Shown here piece by piece: positions 1 to 6,590 of a stretch of DNA of 10,940 nucleotides. The position numbers and the translations under genes are program-made. The notes beneath the pieces are model-generated. The model saw nothing but the letters and a program-made list of their open reading frames with translations. It ran no database searches and was not told the DNA's origin. The stretch lies in the NCBI GenBank assembly GCA_036803025.1, contig DAIRVC010000087.1, positions 1 to 10,940 on the forward strand. Direction: 5' to 3'. This DNA is from DAIRVC01 sp036803025 (GTDB taxonomy: Bacteria; Chloroflexota; Anaerolineae; Anaerolineales; E44-bin32). How positions within the stretch are numbered: position 1 is the stretch's first letter; each line of letters starts with the position of its first letter.

Positions 1-2
1 TC

Positions 3-296
3 CTGGTCGCCCTGGACCTCTCGTCGCGCATCCGCTCCCGGCGGCGCGTCCGTCCAGCACCAGCCGAGCCGGCCCCAGCGGCGCCAGCCGAGACGCCTCC
101 GACGGAGGCCGCCAGCCCGGCAGCGCATGCGGCGGGACCGTCTGCAGCCGAGGACACTTCGACGCCTGTTCAGCCGCCAGCCGTGACCGACCTGCCGCCG
201 GCAGATGACGCCAGTCACGCCCCGGACGACTCAGGGCAGGACGTCTCTCACACGCAGGCGGAGGATGAGGCGGGACAGGAGCGGCCCCATGCCTGA
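3..296 (+). CDS. C-terminal end of an unidentified protein with a Pro/Ala-rich acidic tail (partial)
   Basis: An open frame enters from the left edge and stops with TGA at 294-296. It reads LVALDLSSRIRSRRRV and then about 80 residues rich in Ala, Pro, Glu and Asp. The opening looks like the end of a hydrophobic helix followed by a basic cluster (RIRSRRR), as at the cytoplasmic end of a membrane segment; the rest is probably a disordered cytoplasmic tail. The stop lies inside the start of the next gene (ATG at 289), an 8-nt overlap, so the two are probably translationally coupled and co-transcribed. The frame is favoured because the overlap and the ribosome binding site of the next gene fit it. 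No catalytic domain is visible. A membrane subunit of the same respiratory complex is possible but unproven. Its start is outside the window. Confidence 0.6.
   Translation: MVALDLSSRIRSRRRVRPAPAEPAPAAPAETPPTEAASPAAHAAGPSAAEDTSTPVQPPAVTDLPPADDASHAPDDSGQDVSHTQAEDEAGQERPHA
277..281 (+). promoter_or_regulatory. Ribosome binding site deciding the start at 289
   Basis: AGGAG lies 7 nt before ATG 289, inside the end of the upstream reading frame. The in-frame ATG at 205 would add 28 arginine-rich residues and lies within the upstream coding frame, so 289 is preferred. Confidence 0.75.
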
Positions 297-1473
297 AGCC
301 CGCCCTGCCCCGGCCGCCCCGCAATCATCCACACATTACGTACGCTTCGATGTCGGGCGGCGATTAGAACACGCCCTGCTGCTGCTCACCTTCACCACCC
401 TGGCCGTCACCGGACTGGCGCAGAAGTTCGCCACGAGCGGCATCGGCGGCCTGATCCTGCGGCTGCTCGGGGGGATCGAGTTGGCCAGGCAGATCCACCG
501 CCTGGCGGCCGTCGCCCTGATGGTCGAATCCATCTATCACATCTTGACGATCCTCTACCATGTCCTTGTTCTGCGCACACCCTTCAGCATGCTGCCCGTG
601 GTCGAGGACTTCAAGCACCTGATCCAAGACGTCCTGTTCGCCCTCGGCCGGCGCGAGCACCGGGCTCGATACGGCCGCTATTCATACGCCGAGAAGGTCG
701 AGTACCTGGCCGTCGTCTGGGGCACGGTCATCATGGGCATCACCGGCTTCATGATGTGGAACCCCATCGTGACAGTGCGCTCGCTCCCGGGCGAGGCCAT
801 CCCGGCCGCCAAGGCCGCCCACGGCGGGGAAGCCATCCTGGCCGTGCTGGCCATCCTGCTCTGGCACTTCTATCACGTCCACGTTCGCCACCTGAACAAG
901 AGCATGTTCACCGGCCGGTTGACGCGTGAGGAGATGCTCCACGAGCATCCGGCTGAACTGGCCGAGATCGAGGGCCAGCGCCATGTCCCGCCGTCTACCC
1001 CGGTCATTCGGCGCCGCATGCGCGTCTTCATCCCGCTGGCCATTCTCTTCGGGTTGGTGTCGGTCTTCGGTATGTACCGCTTCCTGACCATCGAGGTCAC
1101 CGCGGTCACATCCATCCCCCCGGCAGAAGACGCGCCCATCTTCGCCCCTCAGACGCCCACGCCCGCCCCTGCAGCTTTGCCTTCCCCAACCCCCGGTCCG
1201 GTGTCCCTGATGACTTGGGAGGCCGGCATCGGTGATCTGCTCAACCAGCGCTGCGGCGCCTGCCACGGCGCGGCGGCCATGGGTGGTCTGTCCCTCAGCA
1301 GCCTCGCCTCGACGCTGCAGGGTGGTGACCACGGCCCCGCCCTCCTGCCCGGCGACCCGGATGCGAGCCTGCTGGTGCAGGTCCAGGCCGCCGGCGGGCA
1401 TCCCGGTCAGTTGAGCGAAACTGAGTTGTCCGGTATGATTGGTTGGGTCGAGGCGGGCGCACCCGAGCGCTAG
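289..1473 (+). CDS. Five-helix membrane cytochrome b (formate dehydrogenase gamma / b561-like) with C-terminal monohaem cytochrome c domain
   Basis: This 394-aa protein probably exchanges electrons between the quinone pool and a c-type haem outside the membrane. Hydrophobic helices lie near residues 28-46, 68-95, 137-157, 180-198 and 246-266. Candidate b-haem ligands are H28, H70, H84/H91 and the cluster W192-H-F-Y-H-V-H198 followed by LNKSMFTG, which resembles the last helix of formate dehydrogenase gamma subunits. Five helices with the N terminus inside put the C terminus outside. A Thr/Pro linker (about 270-306) leads to a domain of about 85 aa with CGACH (C322-H326). I chose ATG 289 over an in-frame ATG at 205 because AGGAG (277-281) sits 7 nt upstream and it overlaps the preceding stop. 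The stop is 24 nt before the next gene. Fusion of this cytochrome b type to a haem-c domain is unusual. The exact substrate is unknown. Confidence 0.85.
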   Translation: MPEARPAPAAPQSSTHYVRFDVGRRLEHALLLLTFTTLAVTGLAQKFATSGIGGLILRLLGGIELARQIHRLAAVALMVESIYHILTILYHVLVLRTPFSMLPVVEDFKHLIQDVLFALGRREHRARYGRYSYAEKVEYLAVVWGTVIMGITGFMMWNPIVTVRSLPGEAIPAAKAAHGGEAILAVLAILLWHFYHVHVRHLNKSMFTGRLTREEMLHEHPAELAEIEGQRHVPPSTPVIRRRMRVFIPLAILFGLVSVFGMYRFLTIEVTAVTSIPPAEDAPIFAPQTPTPAPAALPSPTPGPVSLMTWEAGIGDLLNQRCGACHGAAAMGGLSLSSLASTLQGGDHGPALLPGDPDASLLVQVQAAGGHPGQLSETELSGMIGWVEAGAPER

Positions 1474-1497
1474 CCCCACAAGCTACGGAGTCCCAGG

Positions 1498-3189
1498 ATG
1501 GAATCCCTGAAGCGACGTCTGCGCGCTTTCTTTCTGCCGCCGGCTGAATCCCCGTTGTGGATACGGATCCTGCCGTACCTGACCCTGGGCGTCCTGACGC
1601 TGGCGGTCCTGGTCGGCAGCGCTTACGCCTGGGACTACACCAACTCGCCTCAGTTCTGCGGAACGGCCTGCCACACCATGCCGCCCGAATACACGGCCTA
1701 TCTGACCTCGCCCCACGCCCGGGTCGATTGCGTCGAATGCCACATCGGGCGCGGCTTCATCGCCACACGCATCTCGCGCAAGGCCGGCGACATGCAGCAC
1801 GTCTTCGCCACCCTCTTCCACACCTATGAGTTCCCCATCACCGCCGACAACCTGCGCCCGGCGCGCGAGACCTGCGAACGCTGCCACTCGCCGGAAAAGT
1901 TCTCCGATGACAGCCTGCGTGAGATCCGCACGTTCGGCGACGATCCGGCCAATACGCCGCTCTCGATCTTCCTGATCCTGCACACCGGCGGCGGCGTCAG
2001 CCGCGAGGGCCTGGGCCGCGGCATCCACTGGCATATCGAGAACCGGGTTTACTTCTACCCGACCGAACCCATCCACCAGCAGGAGATCCCGTATATCCGC
2101 GTCGTCGAGGCGGACGGGTCGATCACGGAGTACCTCGACGTCGAGGCGGGGCTCGACCCGGATACCATCGCCGAGGCCGACCTGGTCGAGATGGATTGCA
2201 TCACCTGCCACAATCGCATCACCCATCTGGTCCTCACCCCCGAGGCCACTGTCGACACGCTCATGCAGCGCGGGCTGATCTCGCCGCTGATCCCCGAGAT
2301 CCGCCGCCGGGCGGTGCAGACCTACGCCGCCGAATACGAAACCAACGCGCAGGCGCTGGTCGGCCTGGCCGGCCTGGCCGAGTATTACCGCCAGGCCTAC
2401 CCCGACTTCTATGCCGACAACACCGGGTTGGTCGAGTCGGCCGTGTCGGCGTTGCAGCAGGCCTACGCCGACAGCGTCTTCCCCGAACAGCGCTCCGATT
2501 GGACCACGCATCCCAACAACATCGGCCACGAGGACTCGCCCGGCTGCTTCCGCTGTCACGACGGCCGGCACCTGAACGCGGCCCAGGAGGCCATCCGCCT
2601 GGAGTGCAACCTGTGCCACTCGATCCCGGTCGTGGCCGGTCCGCCGGACTTCCTGGCCGACATCGAGGTCAGCCGCGGCATCGAACCGCAATCGCACCTC
2701 AACCCGAACTGGATCACACTGCACCGTGACGTGTTCGATCCCACCTGCGTCAGCTGCCACACCACTGCCGACCCGGGCGGCGTGAGCGACACCTCCTTCT
2801 GTTCGAACAGCGCCTGCCATGGCAATGTCTGGACTTACGCCGGATTCGACGCGCCGGCACTTCGCGAAGCTCTGCTCGGCCAGCTGCCCACGCCGGCCGC
2901 CACGCCCGCCCTGGTTGCCGGCGAAGCGACCTACGACGCGGGTATCGGCTCGCTTCTCCAATCGCGCTGCGGAGCCTGCCATGGCCCGAACGGGATCCAG
3001 GGGCTGGACGTCAGCAGCTACGCCACCTTGATGGCCGGCGGCGCCAGCGGCCCGGCCATCCAGCGCGGCAATCCGGACGGCAGCCTGCTTATCGTGAAAC
3101 TGACTGGCGACCAACCACATTTCGCGCAATTCAGCGCCGACGAACTCGACCTGCTGCGGGAGTGGATCGCCGCCGGGGCGCCCGAGTAG
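1498..3189 (+). CDS. NapC/NirT-type membrane-anchored nine-haem cytochrome c
   Basis: This 563-aa protein has one uncleaved N-terminal helix (about 22-45) followed by an outside polyhaem region. Nine haem attachment motifs are visible: C54-GTA-CH59 (CX3CH), C78-H82, C126-H130, C234-H238, C350-H354, C370-H374, C417-H421, C435-SNSA-CH441 (CX4CH) and C491-H495. The first, with the anchor and a following TM, fits the NapC/NirT/NrfH family, which takes electrons from menaquinol. Known NapC members have four or five haems, so this one is much larger. A haem-free stretch of about 110 aa (239-349), mostly helical in appearance, splits the protein. The last 85 aa repeat the monohaem domain seen at the ends of two neighbours. 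CGGAG (1486-1490) lies 7 nt before the ATG. It is probably co-transcribed with the cytochrome b upstream and could be its electron partner. Direction of flow cannot be told from the sequence. Confidence 0.87.
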   Translation: MESLKRRLRAFFLPPAESPLWIRILPYLTLGVLTLAVLVGSAYAWDYTNSPQFCGTACHTMPPEYTAYLTSPHARVDCVECHIGRGFIATRISRKAGDMQHVFATLFHTYEFPITADNLRPARETCERCHSPEKFSDDSLREIRTFGDDPANTPLSIFLILHTGGGVSREGLGRGIHWHIENRVYFYPTEPIHQQEIPYIRVVEADGSITEYLDVEAGLDPDTIAEADLVEMDCITCHNRITHLVLTPEATVDTLMQRGLISPLIPEIRRRAVQTYAAEYETNAQALVGLAGLAEYYRQAYPDFYADNTGLVESAVSALQQAYADSVFPEQRSDWTTHPNNIGHEDSPGCFRCHDGRHLNAAQEAIRLECNLCHSIPVVAGPPDFLADIEVSRGIEPQSHLNPNWITLHRDVFDPTCVSCHTTADPGGVSDTSFCSNSACHGNVWTYAGFDAPALREALLGQLPTPAATPALVAGEATYDAGIGSLLQSRCGACHGPNGIQGLDVSSYATLMAGGASGPAIQRGNPDGSLLIVKLTGDQPHFAQFSADELDLLREWIAAGAPE

Positions 3190-3225
3190 CCGGCGCAGCT
3201 GCTGCCCGGTCTTCCGTTCACCGAA

Positions 3226-3262
3226 CCGCCCGGCCCCAAGTAAGAAGCCGCGGACCGGGCGG
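3226..3262 (+). other. Intergenic inverted repeat before the Rieske gene
   Basis: The 111-bp gap between the nine-haem gene and the Rieske gene has an 8-bp perfect inverted repeat, CCGCCCGG (3226-3233) and CCGGGCGG (3255-3262), enclosing 21 nt. No T-run follows, so it is more likely an mRNA processing or stabilising hairpin, or chance in GC-rich DNA, than a terminator. Confidence 0.3.
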
Positions 3263-3287
3263 CTGCAATAGCACCTGGAACTCGCCG

Positions 3288-3294
3288 AAGGAGG
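3288..3294 (+). promoter_or_regulatory. Strong ribosome binding site for the GTG-started Rieske gene
   Basis: AAGGAGG lies 6 nt before GTG 3301, a near-perfect Shine-Dalgarno match. It supports a GTG start and a fresh ribosome entry after the 111-nt gap. Confidence 0.8.
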
Positions 3295-3300
3295 GGAAGC

Positions 3301-3780
3301 GTGAGCGAAGAGAAACCGATCACCCGACGGAGTTTCCTCGCCACCGCGGTTTGGGCCATCGGCGGCCTGATCAGCGCCGGTTTGGGTATACCGGCCATTG
3401 CCTATCTGATCGGGCCGGCACTCAGATCACGTGCAGCCGAGACCTGGATCGCGTTGGGCTCGACAAGCAAGGTCGAGCTCGGCACGCCGACATTGTTCCG
3501 AGCCCGCATCCAACGTCAGACAGGTTGGATCGTCAACGAGGAGGAACTGTCGGTCTACGTTCTGACGCAGGACGCCCGGGACTACACGGCCATGTCGAAC
3601 ATCTGCACGCATCTGGGCTGCCGCGTGCGTTGGATCGCCGACCGCGGGGAGTTCTACTGCCCGTGTCACAACGGCGTGTTCGACAAGGCCGGACAGGTCG
3701 TCTCCGGTCCGCCGCCCCGCCCGCTCGACCGCTACGAGACCAGGGTCGAGAACGGCCAGATCTACATTCTGGGAGGCTGA
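3301..3780 (+). CDS. Rieske [2Fe-2S] iron-sulfur protein
   Basis: This 159-aa protein is the iron-sulfur subunit of a cytochrome bc/b6f-type quinol oxidising complex; it takes the first electron from quinol at the outer face of the membrane. It has a twin-arginine type N terminus (T8-RRSFL13) running into one hydrophobic helix (about 15-40), as in Rieske proteins that keep the Tat signal as an anchor. Box I is C102-T-H-L-G-C107 and box II is C120-P-C-H123. By family precedent C102, H104, C120 and H123 bind the cluster and C107-C122 form the disulfide. The GPPPRPLDRY segment (137-146) is the usual proline loop. Box II continues N-G-V-F where high-potential proteins have G-S-x-Y. The size is usual for the short bacterial form. 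The stop is 1 nt before the cytochrome b start. Confidence 0.95.
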   Translation: MSEEKPITRRSFLATAVWAIGGLISAGLGIPAIAYLIGPALRSRAAETWIALGSTSKVELGTPTLFRARIQRQTGWIVNEEELSVYVLTQDARDYTAMSNICTHLGCRVRWIADRGEFYCPCHNGVFDKAGQVVSGPPPRPLDRYETRVENGQIYILGG

Positions 3781-3781
3781 C

Positions 3782-4435
3782 ATGCGTGTCGCCGACTGGC
3801 TCGACGAGAGGCTCGGATGGCGCCGGGTGTGGGAGGCGATCTTCCTGCGCAAAGTCCCCAAGGTCAACTGGCTGTACACCCTTGGCAGCGCCACCTTGTT
3901 CGTGGCGGTCAACCAGATGGTCACCGGCATTCTGCTCACCATCTACTACGTACCCACCCCCGACCAGGCCTACGCCAGCGTCCAGTACATCACAACCCAG
4001 GTGCCCGCCGGGTGGCTGATCCGCGGGCTGCACCACTGGGGCGCCAGCGCCATGGTCGTACTGAGTGTGCTGCACATGCTGCGTGTCATCCTGCACGGGT
4101 CGTTCAAGTTCCCGCGTGAGGTGACCTGGTTCACCGGCGTCGGTCTGCTGCTGGTCGTCATCGGATTCGGCTTCACGGGCTACCTGCTGCCCTGGGATCA
4201 GAAGGCCTTCTGGGCCACGACGGTCGGGACGCGCATCGCCAGTGTCACCCCCTTGATCGGCGACTCGTTGATGCGCATCCTGCGCGGCGGGGCTGAACTC
4301 TCAGCCGTCACCCTGGCGCGCTTCTTCGGAGTCCATATCTGGGTCCTGCCCGTCGGGCTGACGGCTTTGCTTCTTGTCCACCTGTACCTGGTCATTCGGG
4401 TCGGCATCAGCGCACCGCCCGGGCCGGAGGAGTAG
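3782..4435 (+). CDS. Cytochrome b6-like N-terminal cytochrome b subunit
   Basis: This 217-aa, four-helix protein carries the two b haems of a Rieske/cytochrome b complex. It follows cytochrome b6 closely: SVQYI (66-70), GWLIR (77-81), FTGYLLPWD (131-139) and GVHIWVLP (183-190). Haem ligands are H84 and H98 in helix B and H185 and H200 in helix D. The 14 residues between H185 and H200 are the b6-type spacing, one more than in mitochondrial-type cytochrome b. Like b6, the protein ends after helix D, and the quinol-site C-terminal half is on the next gene. At the position of the plant b6 Cys35 that binds haem ci, the sequence has Thr33 (YTLGS), so no covalent haem ci is expected. GGGAGG just inside the Rieske gene serves its ATG. 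It lies 1 nt after the Rieske gene and 2 nt before its partner. Confidence 0.95.
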   Translation: MRVADWLDERLGWRRVWEAIFLRKVPKVNWLYTLGSATLFVAVNQMVTGILLTIYYVPTPDQAYASVQYITTQVPAGWLIRGLHHWGASAMVVLSVLHMLRVILHGSFKFPREVTWFTGVGLLLVVIGFGFTGYLLPWDQKAFWATTVGTRIASVTPLIGDSLMRILRGGAELSAVTLARFFGVHIWVLPVGLTALLLVHLYLVIRVGISAPPGPEE

Positions 4436-4437
4436 CC

Positions 4438-6540
4438 ATGGACGAGAAGGACAAGCGCGAGTACCTGGAAAGGTATCAGGCGGCCAAACAGAAGGGCGCA
4501 CCCTTCTTCCCGGACATCCTGTTCAAGGACGCCGTGGCCGCCCTGGTCGTGTTCGTCATCCTGGCCGCCCTGGCCTACTTCGCGGGCGCCCCGCTCGAGG
4601 CGCGCGCCGACCCGTCGGATTCCAACTACACCCCCCGCCCCGAGTGGTACTTCCTGTTCTTGTTCCAGTTGCTGAAGTACTTCCCTGGGAACCTGGAAGT
4701 GATCGGCGTGATCGTCCTGCCGACGCTGGCAGTCCTGGCCCTTCTGGCGCTGCCGTTTCTGGATCGAGGCCCGCGTCGCAACTTCCGCGCCCGCAAGATC
4801 GTCATCGGCGCGACGGCGCTGGTCGTCCTGGGTGTGTTGGCCCTGACCGTCCTGGCCGCCAGGGAGGCTCCCCCGCCGGCCTCGGCCGCTTCCGGCGATC
4901 CAATCGCCGCCCTGTACGCGCAGAACTGCGCCTCCTGCCACGGCCCCAGCCTGCGCGCCCCGGACGGGACCGATCTACACGCAGTCATCGCGCAGGGCCG
5001 ACACGAGGGGATGCCCGCGTGGAGCGCCGATCTCTCGACCGATCAGATCGATGCGCTGGCCGGCTACATCGCCTCTCCCGGCGGCAGCCAGCTGTTCACC
5101 AACAACTGCAGCGTGTGCCACCCGGCCACGGAACTGGTCGGCGCCGACCCGCAACGGCTGCGCCGGTCGATCGAGCAGGGGCCGAATTTCCCCGGACACG
5201 GCGGCATGGGCATCCCCAATTGGGGGGAAACCCTAAGCGCCAGCCAGCGCACGGCCATCCTCAATTTCCTGATCGCCCCCGACGGTCAGCGGCTGTTCGC
5301 CGTCTACTGTTCCTCATGCCATGGCCAGGCGGTCGCCTTCTCCGGTGAGGAGCCCGAGCTGCGCGCACTCATCAGCCAGGGCGGCCTGCACCTGGAGATG
5401 CCGCCTTGGCGCGGCGTGCTCTCGCAGGCCGAACTCGAGGCGCTGTCTGAATACGTCGTCGACCCGTCCGCCTTCGCCGGCGGTCAGGCGCTGTTCGAAC
5501 AGAACTGCGCCTCCTGCCACGGGCAGCGTATCCCCGCCGCGGCGGACGTCGAGGCAGCCATGCGGATCATCGCCGGCGGCGGGGCACACACGACCATGCC
5601 GGTGTGGGGAGAGGTGCTCACTCAAGAACAGCTCGACGCGTTGGTCGGCTACACCCTCCAGGCGGCCCGCGGTGCGCCGACCGAGGTCGGCCAGCGCCTC
5701 TTCTCCCAGAACTGCGCTGCCTGCCACGGCGACTTCGGCGAAGGCGGGGCGAACCCGGCTCGGCCGGGCGATATCATCGCCCCGATCAGCTCGCGCGAGT
5801 ATCTCGCCACCCGCGATGATCAAACCCTGCGCTCGATCATCGCCATGGGCCAGCCCGACTTCGGGATGTCTCCCTTCTCGACCGCTTTCGGCGGCCCGCT
5901 CGAAGACGATGAGATCGACGCGATCCTGGCCTTCCTGCGCACGTGGGAAGCCAGTCCCCCCGTCGAGGCTCCGGCGGAAATCCTGCCCGGCCCGGTCCCG
6001 CTGAGCGGTGCAGAGATCTTCGCCCAGATCTGCTCACGCTGTCACGGCCCCAACGGGGAAGGCGGATTGGGGCCGGTGCTGCGCGGTCCCGAGTTCCAGG
6101 CGCGCTACAATGCCCAGACGCTGTATGACGTGATCAGCCTGGGGCATGAGGCGACGCCGATGATCGCCTGGGGTGAGATACTGACCGGGGACCAGATCCG
6201 CCAATTGGTCGACTTCCTGCGCCGCCTGGGCGCGGGCGCCTCTCCCGCGCCAGCGACCGCGGTCAGCTTTTCCGCCGACATCGTTCCCATCCTGGAGACC
6301 TACTGCTTCGCCTGTCATGGCAGCCTGGGCGGCTGGGACGCCAGCAGCTATCCGGCGGTCATGGCTAGCGGCGACCACGCGCCGGTGGTCATCCCCGGCG
6401 ACGGGGCCGGCAGCCTGCTGGGGCAGAAACTGCTCGGCACCCAGACCTTCGGTACGGTGATGCCGCCAGGCGGGAGCCTGTCGCCAGAGCTCATCCAGGT
6501 CATCCTGGATTGGATGGACGCGGGCGCGCCGGACAACTGA
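4438..6540 (+). CDS. Cytochrome b subunit IV fused to seven cytochrome c domains
   Basis: The 700-aa product starts as a subunit IV (petD-like) half of cytochrome b: helices near 31-50, 88-108 and 121-140 and the quinol-oxidation motif PEWY at 68-71. Three helices place what follows outside the membrane. Seven CxxCH motifs then occur: C164, C224, C291, C357, C426, C532 and C623. Candidate axial methionines are M192, M257, M321, M387, M477, M575 and M675, several in an MP-x-W context. The first four domains are compact (60-69 aa apart); the fifth and sixth are larger (106 and 91 aa apart), and the last is the domain shared with two upstream proteins. Bacterial fusions of this half with one c domain are known (Bacillus QcrC); seven is far beyond that. 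It would replace cytochrome f/c1 as electron acceptor from the Rieske protein. GGAGGAG (4427-4433) precedes its ATG. Confidence 0.93.
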   Translation: MDEKDKREYLERYQAAKQKGAPFFPDILFKDAVAALVVFVILAALAYFAGAPLEARADPSDSNYTPRPEWYFLFLFQLLKYFPGNLEVIGVIVLPTLAVLALLALPFLDRGPRRNFRARKIVIGATALVVLGVLALTVLAAREAPPPASAASGDPIAALYAQNCASCHGPSLRAPDGTDLHAVIAQGRHEGMPAWSADLSTDQIDALAGYIASPGGSQLFTNNCSVCHPATELVGADPQRLRRSIEQGPNFPGHGGMGIPNWGETLSASQRTAILNFLIAPDGQRLFAVYCSSCHGQAVAFSGEEPELRALISQGGLHLEMPPWRGVLSQAELEALSEYVVDPSAFAGGQALFEQNCASCHGQRIPAAADVEAAMRIIAGGGAHTTMPVWGEVLTQEQLDALVGYTLQAARGAPTEVGQRLFSQNCAACHGDFGEGGANPARPGDIIAPISSREYLATRDDQTLRSIIAMGQPDFGMSPFSTAFGGPLEDDEIDAILAFLRTWEASPPVEAPAEILPGPVPLSGAEIFAQICSRCHGPNGEGGLGPVLRGPEFQARYNAQTLYDVISLGHEATPMIAWGEILTGDQIRQLVDFLRRLGAGASPAPATAVSFSADIVPILETYCFACHGSLGGWDASSYPAVMASGDHAPVVIPGDGAGSLLGQKLLGTQTFGTVMPPGGSLSPELIQVILDWMDAGAPDN

Positions 6541-6559
6541 GCGCGCCGAAATGCAGATG

Positions 6560-6590
6560 CCGGGGAGGCTCGCCCGACGAGCCTCCCCGG
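6560..6590 (+). terminator. Terminator-like hairpin after the cytochrome b operon
   Basis: A perfect 13-bp stem (6560-6572 with 6578-6590) with a 5-nt loop (CCCGA) lies 20 nt past the stop of the fusion gene. It is very GC-rich, but the sequence after it (TTGCGGTGTA) has only a weak T content, so termination may be partial or factor-aided. It may also protect the mRNA 3' end. Confidence 0.7.

Noticed and set aside
205..288. N-terminal extension of the first cytochrome b gene from ATG 205
   Set aside because: These 28 codons give an arginine-rich stretch overlapping the upstream frame. ATG 289 has a well-spaced AGGAG and a stop overlap typical of coupled genes.
1483..3129. Open frame of 548 codons on the minus strand
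   Set aside because: It lies wholly opposite the nine-haem cytochrome, whose motifs, start and ribosome binding site are clear. The length comes from GC-rich codon bias leaving few stops in the opposite frame.
3162..4019. Open frame of 285 codons on the plus strand
   Set aside because: It overlaps the Rieske and cytochrome b genes in another frame and reads as Arg/Gly/Pro-rich low-complexity sequence.
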